A stretch of DNA of 64,000 nucleotides from Nostoc sp. ATCC 53789 (GCF_009873495.1 NZ_CP046703.1:4754501-4818500), one strand, 5' to 3'; positions 8,601-16,796 are shown, counted from the first letter of the stretch. Translations and numbers: made by a program. The notes: generated by a model not told the origin, from the sequence alone.

Positions 8601-9034
8601 CTTTGAAGTCCCTCGTCAGTCAAAACCAGAGAATCTCCAGTTAAGCATTCATCGATTACATAAACCTTGTAACGACACTGCACAGGGGCAAACTGGGCTT
8701 TTTCAATCAACTCGCGGATATTATCGACACCAGTGTTACTAGCAGCATCGATTTCAATTACATCTAAAGCGTAACCCTTGGTGATTCCTTGACAAACATC
8801 ACACACGCCACAGGGTTCAGCAGTGGGCCGATCGCTTTTGAGACAATTGAGAGATTTAGCTAAAATCCGGGCACTAGAAGTTTTCCCCGTACCTCTTGGC
8901 CCTGTAAATAAATAGGCGGGGGCTATTTTGGATGTGCCGATCGCATTCGTGAGGGTGGTAGCGATCGCCTCTTGTCCCACCAGTTCAGCAAAACTTTTGG
9001 GGCGATATTTATGGTGCAGGGGTTCGTAAGACAT
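5627..9034 (-). CDS. dnaX: DNA polymerase III subunit gamma/tau, intein-containing precursor
   Basis: Clamp-loader ATPase that loads the sliding clamp and, as tau, tethers polymerase cores. I start at ATG 9034 (MSYEPLHHKYRPKSF), because the nine upstream codons are not family-like. Visible motifs: Walker A GPRGTGKTS (about residues 45-53), a zinc module (LNC, then CGVCDVC), Walker B VYVIDE, SRCQRFDF (SRC arginine finger) and a long Pro/Gln-rich linker. Before the C-terminal WEIDE segment lies a run of NGNGA/SGNGA repeats. An intein (7358-8647) separates VIDE from CHMLS, exactly in the DExx box. After splicing the protein would be 705 residues, a normal cyanobacterial tau size. Dimerising with HolA, whose gene is about 8 kb away, is expected from family knowledge. 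Confidence 0.95.
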   Translation of the reverse strand: MSYEPLHHKYRPKSFAELVGQEAIATTLTNAIGTSKIAPAYLFTGPRGTGKTSSARILAKSLNCLKSDRPTAEPCGVCDVCQGITKGYALDVIEIDAASNTGVDNIRELIEKAQFAPVQCRYKVYVIDECLTGDSLVLTDEGLQRIDDPKIKDKKVLSYNDSLGKWEFKKVVRWLDQGERQTLVIKTTNREIRCTGNHLIRTNQGWLPAKDVKEGVKILSPVNADAASSFTNLVSMDAPEGLLADTNLKAIHLGKNHTTWNLSLNKPNYSDLSVLAGAEKSSISQPFYKKKDEESSASSLVGKNIHIKKDTESGNLEQKSSLRMRQLSSQTHLDLSTEPYLEIALSVIPINTADSPDCVGHTQKSSKNGWNTKLIALKNCVQNCELQVTKDTGTYQLPVTPLVIPNSKMSWKSLNQMGIKSSSLWTGLIELPQKDLLGGTWMMAHSVSVHKEVHKFNCIQKDSPALKINSSPVGLQQWDIQPQQSFIPEVVQAKHTTTSRWAQAPVENGSQTLNNIPSPQWITSLETVESVHLAGVERVYDIEVADNHNFVANGLLVHNCHMLSTQAFNALLKTLEEPPRHVVFVLATTDPQRVLPTIISRCQRFDFRRIQLEAMVKHLSAIASYESIHISPEAVTLVAQLSQGGLRDAESLLDQLGLLAGEVTPDRVWDLVGTVSEQDLLGLLNAIAQDKPEAVLDSTHKILDRGREPLILLQNLAAFYRDLLIAKTAPNRHDLVACTQQTWTALVEFAQYFDMSVILAGQEHLRKAEVQIKNSTQPRLWLEVTLLGLLPSATANIQPQVPNIAPRVNPPAVSPSYPPAVTQNHAVSSLPVTEPQTNHNSTLRQGSVTTNHHVAIAQNEPVTSSGAVEQQTNHNSAPNSVSPPTPELVTVPVSPANVEAVTSEVVGEAQYDLTQVWQQVRANFPMPSRQALLGQMCQLIEFNGTVARIAVKGSKWYETLKSDLPMMKAAFQQTFGCEVQVNLEQISSVTPNSARKTPPPKDSSRVQQPATPSYSQQISPPAPVPQPATPAPAPFKTEPLAKNGNGTNGNGVNGNGASGNGASGNGANRNGAQTLPPAPQRTPGSDWEIDEVAIAAQRLAEFFNGQIIRFTEDSTEFSDSIATPEWVEESEVDDE
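7358..8647 (-). other. DnaX intein coding region (430 codons)
   Basis: In frame with dnaX. The first residue is Cys (CLTGDSLVLTDEG, block A), followed by CTGNHLIRTNQGW (block B with its His). The C-terminal end is VERVYDIEVADNHNFVANG (block F) and LLVHN (block G, His-Asn) before the +1 Cys of CHMLS. All catalytic residues for protein splicing are present. About 330 central codons have no endonuclease motif in this frame; instead a homing endonuclease is encoded in another frame of the same DNA. A DnaX intein at the same kind of site and of about this length is known in Synechocystis (from memory, unchecked). Confidence 0.93.
7425..8420 (-). CDS. LAGLIDADG homing endonuclease nested out of frame inside the DnaX intein
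   Basis: A 331-residue frame starting ATG 8420 (MATSKGRKRRSED). It has two CxCGC zinc-knuckle-like motifs (PCECGCG about 17-23, FCACGCG about 68-74), each followed by a GHxxK/GHG element. A first LAGLIDADG helix GLIYGTLLGD (about 128-137) and a second GLAWWYMDDGS (about 229-239) match LAGLIDADG type-2 (PF03161-like) enzymes. Its codons begin on the third base of intein codons. The start overlaps splicing block B (NQGWLPAKD) and the TGA at 7425-7427 falls just before block F. Only a weak Shine-Dalgarno-like stretch (CAGGG) precedes the ATG. Expected role: cutting inteinless dnaX to spread the intein. Whether it is expressed is unknown. Confidence 0.85.
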   Translation of the reverse strand: MATSKGRKRRSEDTIPCECGCGILIYKFGIDGRTRRFVSGHQFKGNTSGQKSYDLESILKQAELLRPFCACGCGEKLDIPTFLQKKGRGIISIQSRWEKHPYKKGHGIWKLRTEKFLADAAVIQPNALGLIYGTLLGDCSISYPNKYSRFPRLCWTHSEKQQEWLEYKAYRLEELRPKLRITGNKGYGNISVTCNTACHPQLKDVLEIVKPNGDKKLVSMDWLNRITPEGLAWWYMDDGSLSLSPQGSPQIQLHTEGFSGAENQLIASWLTAMGYSAATKFYTRSSTGKTYHYIQMGASTSRKWLADLKQYSIPSMDYKFGDSRICSPRWG

Positions 9035-9301
9035 GGAAAAATAGACTTCAATGCCTTTCAACGTTAATTAGTAGCACCGAGTCGAGTTTGGGATTCAATT
9101 ATTTTAAACTCTCGTACCTGCTTTCTTCATCGATGTTGCTATAGCGCTTACACTCAACTAATGCCGTCAATTTTGGCACTCAGGAAAGCAAGCAACTAGA
9201 TCATAATTCTTTACTATGATTTCAACATCAATGTATCGGAATTATAGCATAGCATTTAGTACATTTGTTCTCATCAAAAGTAGGAAGTAGGGAAAAAAGA
9301 A

Positions 9302-9355
9302 CTAATGACCAATGACTAATGACCAATGACCAATGACAAATGACAAATGACAAAG
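9302..9355. repeat. heptamer tandem repeat (TGACCAA/TGACAAA)
   Basis: About seven tandem heptamers of ATGACCAA/ATGACAAA type. The same family recurs at 43640, 45433 and inside the HPPD-like gene. The surrounding 9062-9410 gap otherwise holds only AT-rich sequence and one GCGATCGC site near 9378; no gene is seen. Confidence 0.85.
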
Positions 9356-9410
9356 AACTAACGCCATAGTCCAGTGCGATCGCTACAATTTTATAGATAA
9401 GCAAAACTCG

Positions 9411-10109
9411 ATGGTGCAGCAGATGCTCAAGCGGCTATTTCAATGGCTCAAAAAGCTTTTTCAGAGCTTGTTCGGTGGAAAACAGAATGTCTCAAAATCT
9501 AGAGGGAATATCCCAAAAGAACCAGCCCCACCCCTAAGCGATACGGATCTGGAATTTCTCTTCACCGAGCTGTTGCAAGGAGTACATCAAGCACGAGGGG
9601 AAGCCTGGGCGCAAAAGTGGCTGCATAATATTGAACATCGGATTACAACTGAAGACTGGGTTCAGTGGTTAGGGCGCTTTGGTGAAAAATTGCTAGCATC
9701 ACCGACACCGAATAATGAAATAGCTGCACGGTTAGTACAACTGGGTGAGTTGGATATCGGAAAAATCGGAGATGTTGCCTATAGTATTGGAATGCAGTTG
9801 TTGACGCGCAATCAAGGCGAACCAATTTGGGAATATGAAGGGCCAGATGCTCTTAGTACGACTTTACAATCTGAGACAACGCCCTCGATATCAGAGTCAG
9901 TAGATGCGCCAGAGAATCCCCCAGAGGGAGAATATCAAACTGTCACCCTAGAAGAGTTGTTTGTAATGTTGCAAGAGGATGAAAACTTACGCCAGCAGAT
10001 TGCTCAACAGCTTGCCGTTGAGACAGATGATCCACAAGTGCTTGTCCAGGCATTGATCAATCAATTGTATCCTGCCGGTCAATCGACTACAGAGCAAGCA
10101 GAAAATTAG
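9411..10109 (+). CDS. hypothetical protein sharing the N-terminal domain of the adjacent TPR-CHAT protein
   Basis: A 232-residue protein with a basic amphipathic N terminus (MLKRLFQWLKKLFQSLF). A domain at about residues 40-130 (DLEFLFTELLQGVHQARGEAW, RIGDVAY-like KIGDVAYSIGMQLL) is closely matched in the first 130 residues of the next gene. One WEYEGPDAL segment corresponds to the WEYDEPDVV repeats of the next protein, and the Glu-rich C terminus ends in a helical LYPAGQ segment. No enzymatic motif is visible. The two genes lie 161 bases apart on the same strand and look like a partial duplication. The amphipathic start suggests membrane-surface association (inference). Confidence 0.75.
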   Translation: MVQQMLKRLFQWLKKLFQSLFGGKQNVSKSRGNIPKEPAPPLSDTDLEFLFTELLQGVHQARGEAWAQKWLHNIEHRITTEDWVQWLGRFGEKLLASPTPNNEIAARLVQLGELDIGKIGDVAYSIGMQLLTRNQGEPIWEYEGPDALSTTLQSETTPSISESVDAPENPPEGEYQTVTLEELFVMLQEDENLRQQIAQQLAVETDDPQVLVQALINQLYPAGQSTTEQAEN

Positions 10110-10270
10110 TCGAATCGGGAATTGTAACGTTGTAATGCTTTACTCTTGAATTTTGGTATATTTTTTGCTAACCTGCGACGGAAGCGCTGTCCCGATCTAA
10201 TGGATTTTTACGTAATTGATGATTTTTTTAACACAACGATGGCTACAATCTAGAAAAACAAAATCCAATA

Positions 10271-13200
10271 GTGTGGCAGATGCTCAGGCGGATATCGCAG
10301 TCGCTTAAAAGGCTTTTAAAGCGCCTCATTGAAAGTAAGCAGGCTAGTTCTCTTAAGGGTGCGAGAGGACATAATCTGGTGGAGGTACTACCAGAACTAA
10401 CCAATGCTGATCTGGAACAATTGTTTATCCAATTGTTAGAAGGCGTGCATCAAGCACGAGGACGACAGTGGGCATTGAGGTATCTGCAACGGGTTGAAAA
10501 TCGGATTCCGGCTGAACGCTGGATAGATTGGTTGGTGATGTTTGGTGAAAGCTTGCTAGCTTCACCTGCACCGAATCCTCTTTTAGCATCACAGATGGTG
10601 CAATTGGGGGAACTTGGTGTTGGCAGAATTGGAGATGTTGCTTATGACATTGGCATCCGTATGATGCAAAACTCACCTATACAGATAGAGGATGAGGAGA
10701 ATTATCCAGAAGCGGACTTAGAAATTACTCCTGAACAATATGGGGTAGAAATCGCTCCTGGGGAAGAACTGATCGGCAATTTAGGCGAGCAGTTATGGGA
10801 GCATGATGAGCCAGATGTCATAGAAACTACTCCTGGGGAAGAACTGATCCGTAATTTAGGCGAGCAGTTATGGGAGTATGATGAGCCGGATGTCGTAGAA
10901 ATTACTCCTGGGGAAGAACTGATCCGCAATTTAGGTGAGCAGTTATGGGAGTATGATGAACCAGATGTTGTAGAAATCACAACCGATGAAGAAATTATCC
11001 CAATTTCGCCTGGGCAAGAGCTAATTCGTAGCTTAGGTGAGCAGTTATGGGAATATGATGTGCCAGCTGTTGAACCAATCACCTCAGCATCTGAAAATGT
11101 CTTTTTTGAGGAAAGATTCACCGAAAATTTAGAGGAACTGGTATTGGAGTATGAAAGGGAAGAAACCCAAGCCACAATACCTGCAAATCTCCCTCTCCCC
11201 GCAAAGGAAGATTCAATCACCTCGTTAGCCCAACTGCGGTTCGATGATGAAGAAGTTGTTCAAAGTACAACAGGAGTAAATCTCCTTTCTACTAGGCCAA
11301 GAAGTGAATTAACAACTTCTCCCTCGGTGGAAAATTGGGATAGCACTTTGACAAATTTAGAGCCAAATGTAGCTAATACATTAGATGAGTTGTGGGTGAA
11401 ATTGGATCAAAGTACCAATTTAGTCCAGCAACTTGCTTCTAACTTGGCAGTTCAAAGCAGTAATTCTCCCGGTATTATTGAGCGACATAGCGATAATCCG
11501 ATTACCAACGCTCAAGGATGGTTTTACCAAGGTCTAAGCCAAGCGAAAACAGGTGATTTGTTAGGCGCGATCGCGTCTTACGATCGAGCTATTGAACTTC
11601 AACCTGAAGTCTCAGAGTATTGGTTTAATCGAGGCTTGACACTGTTCCATTTAGAACGTTTTGAAGATGCGATCGCCTCTTACGAAACCGCCATAGAACT
11701 AAAACCTGACTTCTACAAAGCTTGGTACAACCGGGGTGGAACTCTCGGAGAATTAGGATATTTTGAAGAAGCGATCGCTTCTTTTGACAAAGCTATAGAA
11801 GTCAAGCCAGACTACCAAGAGGCTTGGTCTAGCAAGGGTTTGGCATTACTGAAGTTAGGTTGGCTACCAGAAGCTATTTATAGTTACGATCAAGCGCTGC
11901 AATTGGAACCAGAAGACCAGGAAAACTGGTATCACCGAGGGATAGCCCTAGCTGTAGGCGAACAATTTTCAGAGGCGATTATATCCTACGACAAAGCCCT
12001 AGAAATTAACCCAGAGTACCACGAAGTTTGGATAGACCGGGGTGTAGTGCTGTTTAATTTAGGAAGGTGGTCAGAAGCGATCGCCTCCTGGGATAAAGCC
12101 CTTTCAGTTCAAGCCGACTTCTACTTAGCTTGGTACAACCGAGGTATAGCATTAGATAACTTAGGTCGTCGCCAAGAAGCGATCGCTTCCTATCGCCAAG
12201 CGATCGCCATCAAACCTGACTTCCACTTAGCTTGGTATAATCAGGCAGTAGCGCTGTTTTATTTAGAACAATTTGCCGAAGCGATCGCTTGTTATGACAA
12301 CGCTTTGGAAATTAAACAAGATTATTGGGAAGCTTGGATTGGTCGGGGAACTGCGATCGGTCATTTGGTGAACTCGGAAACATTGCTGAATTTATCGAGT
12401 AGGATCACAGAGGCAAATCCCGACTTGCAACAGGGTGGCTACGAAGGAAAATTAGCCAGCTACGAAGAAGGGTTAAAACATCTACGGACAGATACCCACC
12501 CAGAAGGTTGGGGTAGATTGCATCTGGCGATCGCTAATACTTATTACGATCAAGGCAAAAAACATCCCAATCCCCGCGATTATTGGCGCAAAGCTGCATC
12601 TGAGTACCATCAGGCGCTGTTAACCCTGACACTAGAATATTTTCCCCTATTCCACCTAGAGGTTTTGCAATCTCTAAGCAAAGTACTGATGGGTTTGGGA
12701 CAAACAACACAAGTTCAAGAATTGCTGCAACGTGGTACAGATTTATTGCGACAATTGCTGAGTGAAGAAACTCGCTCAGACGAAAGTAAAAAACAGCTAG
12801 CTTTGAAATTTGCAGGCTTTGATCAATTGGCAGTTGATTTAGCAGTAGAGTCTGGTGATTTAGTTGAAGCTTGGGAAATTGCCGAACAGGGCAAGAATGC
12901 TTGTTTAAACTGGCTGCTTTCTGGCTGGAATAATAATATTTACTCGCCCCATTATGGTGCAATTCAACAACTATTTAACCCCACAACAGCAATTATTTAC
13001 TGGCATATTAGTCCAGTCGCTCTACATACTTTCATTCTCAAAGACCAAGCGCCATCACCGATTCTCCTGTTTACACCCATGCAAGATGCCGGGGCAATAC
13101 CTTTAGGAGAAGACGCTATTCGTCTCAATGAATTGCCGCTACCTGAAGCAGTACAACGCCTAATTGAATTTGAAACTTGGCTAGAAGATTGGCATCAACA

Positions 13201-14236
13201 ATACCAAGAATATCGCACCACAGCCCAAGACAAAGAAAGTAAAAGCCAGCATTCTTGGCGAGTGGATATGGAACAGAAGCTGGTGCAGTTGTATGGCATC
13301 TTGAATATTTCCACAATTGCCCAGGAACTCGAAGGCATCACCCAACTGGTTTTAATTCCTCACCGCGACTTGTACAGATTGCCCATTCATACTCTTTTCC
13401 ATCTTTCTTCCCCATCCCAGGAAGAGTTGCCGAATGTGGAGTCTAATTTCACCGTCACCTATTTACCCAGTGCCCAAATAGGTTTATCAATAAGAACTGA
13501 AGATATTTGGCAATGGCAAAATCAGTTATTGCTCAGTGTTGAACATCCTGAAAGTGCAGGTTATCCTCCACTAAAATTTGCCAAACTCGAATCTGAAGTT
13601 GTGAGCCAGATGTTCAATAATATTCAACGAATTCAGGGAGCAGAAGCTACAAAAAATATTGTTGAAAATGCCTTGTTTGATAATTACAATATTTTTCATT
13701 TTACAGGTCATGTCACTAATAATTTAGCTGAACCCAAAAAGTCAGAATTAGCATTAGCATGTGAAGAAAAACTAACTCTAGATGAAATCTATCAGCACAA
13801 TCTATCAACTTACAACCTGATTACTCTCTCTGCGTGTGAAAATTTAAGTACTAATAACCACACTATCAGCAGTGAATATGTGAGTTTAGCCAGTGGTTTG
13901 GTCAGTCAGGGTGTTCCTCATATAGTTAGTACTCTCTGGAGTGTAGAATCTTCAGCTAGTGCCTTAGTAATGATAGAGTTTTATCGGAGATTACAGCCTA
14001 ATAAATCAGCAGTTACTGCCTTAGCGGAAGCAACAAGGTGGCTGAAAGAACTAACTGCTGGAGAACTGACAAAATGGTATGAAGATATTTTGAATAATCT
14101 GCATCCTGAAGAATTACGGATTCAAACTTATTTAGCGACGCAACTATATAGAAATAGTAAAATGGCATCAGATAAAAATCTTTATAATCATCCTTACTAC
14201 TGGGCAGCATTTACAATTACGGGTAAGCCTAATTAA
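10271..14236 (+). CDS. TPR-repeat protein with C-terminal CHAT (caspase-like) protease domain
   Basis: 1321 residues. It opens with a basic amphipathic helix and a domain shared with the preceding gene (to about residue 130). Four 25-residue acidic repeats (core PGEELIRNLGEQLWEYD, about 160-265) and an acidic linker follow. Some nine TPR units (GxxLxxLGRxxEAIASYDKAI type) occupy about 415-700. The C-terminal CHAT domain has the catalytic pair His (FHFTGHV, about 1145) and Cys (LSACENL, about 1195), then ASGLVSQGVPHIVSTLW. CHAT domains are caspase-clan proteases, and several TPR-CHAT proteins act in stress or anti-phage signalling; the target here is unknown. Start is GTG 10271 or ATG 10280; no good ribosome site decides it. 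Confidence 0.88.
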   Translation: MWQMLRRISQSLKRLLKRLIESKQASSLKGARGHNLVEVLPELTNADLEQLFIQLLEGVHQARGRQWALRYLQRVENRIPAERWIDWLVMFGESLLASPAPNPLLASQMVQLGELGVGRIGDVAYDIGIRMMQNSPIQIEDEENYPEADLEITPEQYGVEIAPGEELIGNLGEQLWEHDEPDVIETTPGEELIRNLGEQLWEYDEPDVVEITPGEELIRNLGEQLWEYDEPDVVEITTDEEIIPISPGQELIRSLGEQLWEYDVPAVEPITSASENVFFEERFTENLEELVLEYEREETQATIPANLPLPAKEDSITSLAQLRFDDEEVVQSTTGVNLLSTRPRSELTTSPSVENWDSTLTNLEPNVANTLDELWVKLDQSTNLVQQLASNLAVQSSNSPGIIERHSDNPITNAQGWFYQGLSQAKTGDLLGAIASYDRAIELQPEVSEYWFNRGLTLFHLERFEDAIASYETAIELKPDFYKAWYNRGGTLGELGYFEEAIASFDKAIEVKPDYQEAWSSKGLALLKLGWLPEAIYSYDQALQLEPEDQENWYHRGIALAVGEQFSEAIISYDKALEINPEYHEVWIDRGVVLFNLGRWSEAIASWDKALSVQADFYLAWYNRGIALDNLGRRQEAIASYRQAIAIKPDFHLAWYNQAVALFYLEQFAEAIACYDNALEIKQDYWEAWIGRGTAIGHLVNSETLLNLSSRITEANPDLQQGGYEGKLASYEEGLKHLRTDTHPEGWGRLHLAIANTYYDQGKKHPNPRDYWRKAASEYHQALLTLTLEYFPLFHLEVLQSLSKVLMGLGQTTQVQELLQRGTDLLRQLLSEETRSDESKKQLALKFAGFDQLAVDLAVESGDLVEAWEIAEQGKNACLNWLLSGWNNNIYSPHYGAIQQLFNPTTAIIYWHISPVALHTFILKDQAPSPILLFTPMQDAGAIPLGEDAIRLNELPLPEAVQRLIEFETWLEDWHQQYQEYRTTAQDKESKSQHSWRVDMEQKLVQLYGILNISTIAQELEGITQLVLIPHRDLYRLPIHTLFHLSSPSQEELPNVESNFTVTYLPSAQIGLSIRTEDIWQWQNQLLLSVEHPESAGYPPLKFAKLESEVVSQMFNNIQRIQGAEATKNIVENALFDNYNIFHFTGHVTNNLAEPKKSELALACEEKLTLDEIYQHNLSTYNLITLSACENLSTNNHTISSEYVSLASGLVSQGVPHIVSTLWSVESSASALVMIEFYRRLQPNKSAVTALAEATRWLKELTAGELTKWYEDILNNLHPEELRIQTYLATQLYRNSKMASDKNLYNHPYYWAAFTITGKPN
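10748..11070 (+). repeat. in-gene tandem repeat, 75-bp period (25 residues)
   Basis: Unit starts are at 10748, 10823 and 10898 with near-perfect 75-bp spacing. A fourth, diverged unit after 10973 carries about 8 extra residues. Each encodes (E)xxPGEELIxNLGEQLWExDEPDV. Confidence 0.9.
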
Positions 14237-14239
14237 TAC

Positions 14240-14279
14240 TTTGAGGTAGGGGCAATTAATGAATTACCCCTACCTCAAA
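14240..14279. terminator. long palindrome / probable bidirectional terminator
   Basis: The arms TTTGAGGTAGGGGCAATT (14240-14257) and AATTACCCCTACCTCAAA (14262-14279) form an almost perfect 18-bp stem with a 4-base loop. It lies between the convergent TPR-CHAT and recR genes. It belongs to the GGGGCAATT dispersed palindrome family also seen at 35062, 61694 and 62974. Confidence 0.7.
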
Positions 14280-14304
14280 ATGTTTATAAACCTTTTAATT
14301 AAGC

Positions 14305-14901
14305 TTAATCTAGCTCCCTGCGTCCTTCTAATGCCCTTGCCAGGGTCACTTCGTCGGCGTATTCCAAATCACCACCTACAGGCAAACCAAAGGCAATCCG
14401 CGTCACCTTGGTAAATGGTTTCAGTAGCTGACCTATATATAGTGTTGTTGTTTCCCCTTCTACACTCGGACTAATTGCCAGAATCACTTCTTGAGGTTTT
14501 TGCTGATTTACCCGTCGCTGCAAAGCCAGTATATTTAACTGTTCTGGCCCAATTCCATCAATTGGAGAAATCACCCCACCCAAAACGTGATATTTGCCTT
14601 TGTATTCGCGGGTTTTTTCCAGCGCAATTACATCGCGGGGATCTGCTACGACACAGATAGTATTGTTGTCACGGTTGGCATTGCGACAGATTTCACAAAC
14701 AGGTTCAGCAGATAAGTGAAAGCAAACAGAACACAAGCCTATCTGTTTTTTGGCTTCAACTAAAGCTTGTGCCAAAGCTTCTACTTCTGCTTCTGGACGC
14801 TTCAAAATATGCAAAGCCAGTCTTTGGGCAGATTTAGGGCCAACTCCCGGCAGGCGTTGCAATTGCTCAATTAACCGTGCTAAAGGGCGTGCGTAAACCG
14901 T
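14305..14901 (-). CDS. recR: recombination mediator protein RecR
   Basis: RecR acts with RecO/RecF to load RecA at single-strand gaps. The protein has the HhH segment LPGVGPKSAQRLALHIL, a four-Cys zinc finger (CSVCFHL then CEIC) and a Toprim domain (VVADPRDVIALEKTREYKGKYHVLGG, then a conserved GETT). About 198 residues, the family norm, requires starting near 14901, where the conserved VYARPLARLIEQ begins. No ATG, GTG or TTG lies there: the codons read AAG ACA ACG GTT TAC, preceded by GGAG. The first standard start in frame is TTG 14862, which would delete 13 conserved residues. I mark the ACG at 14901 as a tentative non-standard start. Confidence 0.9.
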   Translation of the reverse strand, partial: TVYARPLARLIEQLQRLPGVGPKSAQRLALHILKRPEAEVEALAQALVEAKKQIGLCSVCFHLSAEPVCEICRNANRDNNTICVVADPRDVIALEKTREYKGKYHVLGGVISPIDGIGPEQLNILALQRRVNQQKPQEVILAISPSVEGETTTLYIGQLLKPFTKVTRIAFGLPVGGDLEYADEVTLARALEGRRELD

Positions 14902-15059
14902 TGTCTTATCTCCAGAATGTTTTACCTTAACTATGATGACATTTTTCAGGTACTTCCATCTGTCTGGTATGGCGTTTATTATGGAAGCTTTTGAGCCTAC
15001 CTGCGATCGCTTACTTTAATCAATGTAAAATTTACTCTGCAATTTAGCATACTTAGTAA

Positions 15060-15100
15060 ATACACGCAAGTATAAATATTTGCGTGTATATTTTTATTTC
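15060..15100 (+). terminator. hairpin with T-rich tail in the recR-regulator gap
   Basis: The perfect 10-bp stem ATACACGCAA (15060-15069) / TTGCGTGTAT (15080-15089) is followed by a T-rich tail to 15099. No + strand gene precedes it, so it may end a short unannotated transcript. The remainder of the gap to 15506 is AT-rich with no gene that I can support. Confidence 0.45.
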
Positions 15101-15506
15101 TATCTGAATAATTTTTATTTATTGGGGTGATAGCTATTTTGTAGAAGTGGCTCACATTCAACAAAACAATACGTTTGATTTTAGACAATTCATCTAGCAA
15201 TGACACCTTAGGGTAGCGAGGTAAAGTCCAGCCAAATTAAATTTTGCGTCTTCCGAAATATGCTATTTCAGAGTTGTATTTAAAATGTATAACCTAAATT
15301 AATTCAAACAAAATAGATGAATTGTTGATTGAGTATTCTCAGGAGTTTGTTTTAGAAATAACACTTGTACTTACTTTCATGAGTGTGATTAGTCTGCAAT
15401 ATTCACCCAATTTATTCAGATAATCATCCGAAAAATAGATTAGTACATCTTCCAAGTTGTATGAATCTAACAAACAAGCACTATTTTATACATTAATTTA
15501 TCTCCT

Positions 15507-16118
15507 ATGATTGCCCTAACAAAGACATTAGTAAAAACAGTAGCAGAACCCCAACAGTTAGAGAATATTGATTTACTTAACTCCAAGCGAGCTAATTTTT
15601 TACAAGAAGTAATTGAAGGCTTAGAAGACGGTATATTAATTTTAAGCCAAACTGGTGAAGTAGTACATAGTAATGCGTCTGCTAATCGCCTTTGTTGCCA
15701 ATTCAATCAAGACAATTTCAACCCGAATTTTGTACCGCCAGCTATCTGGAATCTTTGTGAATCTTTACTCAGTAGTCGGGATTTGTTTTCTGATAAACTT
15801 CTGATTTTGTCGGATGAAATTGTACTTGATAAGTCAAATATTTTTCGGATTAGGGTGAGACTGCTAGATTTAGATGGGTTTGAAGTGCCTTGCTTATTAG
15901 TTACCATAGAAAACCAATATGAGTCTGTAAAAAATGTAGCACTCACTGAAGTTAAAAAATTTGACCTCACGCCACGAGAAGCTGAAATTTGGTTTCTCTA
16001 TAGAAGCAACTACAGCTATAAAGAAATTGCTATGAAGCTTTACATCACCATAAACACCGTGAAGAAGCACATGAAAAATATTCACACTAAGCGACAAGCA
16101 AACTTTTCTGATAATTGA
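15507..16118 (+). CDS. PAS-like sensor with LuxR-type helix-turn-helix, transcriptional regulator
   Basis: A 203-residue protein. Residues about 30-140 resemble a PAS fold (LEDGILILSQTGEVVHSNASANRLC, typical of the first PAS strands). A LuxR/GerE helix-turn-helix at about 153-198 follows: LTPREAEIWFLYRSNYSYKEIA, then ITINTVKKHMKNIHTK. There is no receiver domain, so it is not a classical response regulator; the PAS part is the likely input. Target genes are unknown. It is flanked by long AT-rich gaps and appears monocistronic. Confidence 0.85.
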   Translation: MIALTKTLVKTVAEPQQLENIDLLNSKRANFLQEVIEGLEDGILILSQTGEVVHSNASANRLCCQFNQDNFNPNFVPPAIWNLCESLLSSRDLFSDKLLILSDEIVLDKSNIFRIRVRLLDLDGFEVPCLLVTIENQYESVKNVALTEVKKFDLTPREAEIWFLYRSNYSYKEIAMKLYITINTVKKHMKNIHTKRQANFSDN

Positions 16119-16313
16119 ATGATAGGACGGTAATAAAAATCGATTCGTAAAATTCTATAGATGATTACTTATTAACCTATTATCCACAAACAAGTATTTT
16201 ATGAATCAATCTTTGATTGTTCTCTAAATAAAAAATACTAGCCCTTGCTTTCATACAAGGGTAGTTATTTTAACCCCGATCCTGTCTAATTTTAGTGTTG
16301 ATGCAGATTTTGA

Positions 16314-16796
16314 CTAAGGAGAATCGGGGGTTTTTTGCAGACGTAATAAGGTGTTGTAAACCTGCTGTTTTAAAAGATCGTTATTTTGTAGTTCTATAGT
16401 GATTTTGTTAAACTGATCAATGCTCAAACCATTATCTTGGACAATTTTTTGAGAGCTATTACAGTAATTTACTGCGATATCTTGAGCCTTTCTAGGAAGA
16501 TCATTTATGCTGTTAGAATCGTTACAAACAATTTTGGGAACTTCTCCACTGCCAATCAGGTTTTTAATGGTTTCAAAAGCCTTTTGACGTGCTGGTTCCA
16601 TTGCTAGCACTGCTTGAGCGTAGCTGTCAATTTGAGTATTGTTAGCTATTGGTGATGCAGTTTGACCATAAGCTTTTGAATTAACTGAAAAAGCGTTGGA
16701 AATGACACTCGCAGTAGCGATCGCGCCGAAAAAGAATGATTGGCAAAGGATTCGCTTTCGGCTGGATCGGGAAAGGAAATTGGAAATTTTATTCAT
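16314..16796 (-). CDS. exported DUF4168-type protein
   Basis: 160 residues with a signal peptide (basic RSSRKR, hydrophobic core, cleavage likely after SKAYGQ near residue 45). The mature part contains YAQAVLAMEPARQKAFETIKN, the characteristic Y/FAxAVLxxExxR pattern of DUF4168, and closes with a helical LQNNDLLKQQVYNTLLRLQ. Periplasmic location is expected; function unknown. It lies 110 bases downstream of holA on the same strand, so co-transcription is possible. Confidence 0.7.
   Translation of the reverse strand: MNKISNFLSRSSRKRILCQSFFFGAIATASVISNAFSVNSKAYGQTASPIANNTQIDSYAQAVLAMEPARQKAFETIKNLIGSGEVPKIVCNDSNSINDLPRKAQDIAVNYCNSSQKIVQDNGLSIDQFNKITIELQNNDLLKQQVYNTLLRLQKTPDSP

Noticed and set aside
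10271..14236. Craspase-type CRISPR-associated protease
   Set aside because: TPR-CHAT architecture is similar, but no cas genes or CRISPR array are in the window.
14997..15206. 69-codon minus-strand ORF behind recR
   Set aside because: Spans a hairpin and AT-rich sequence; no ribosome site.
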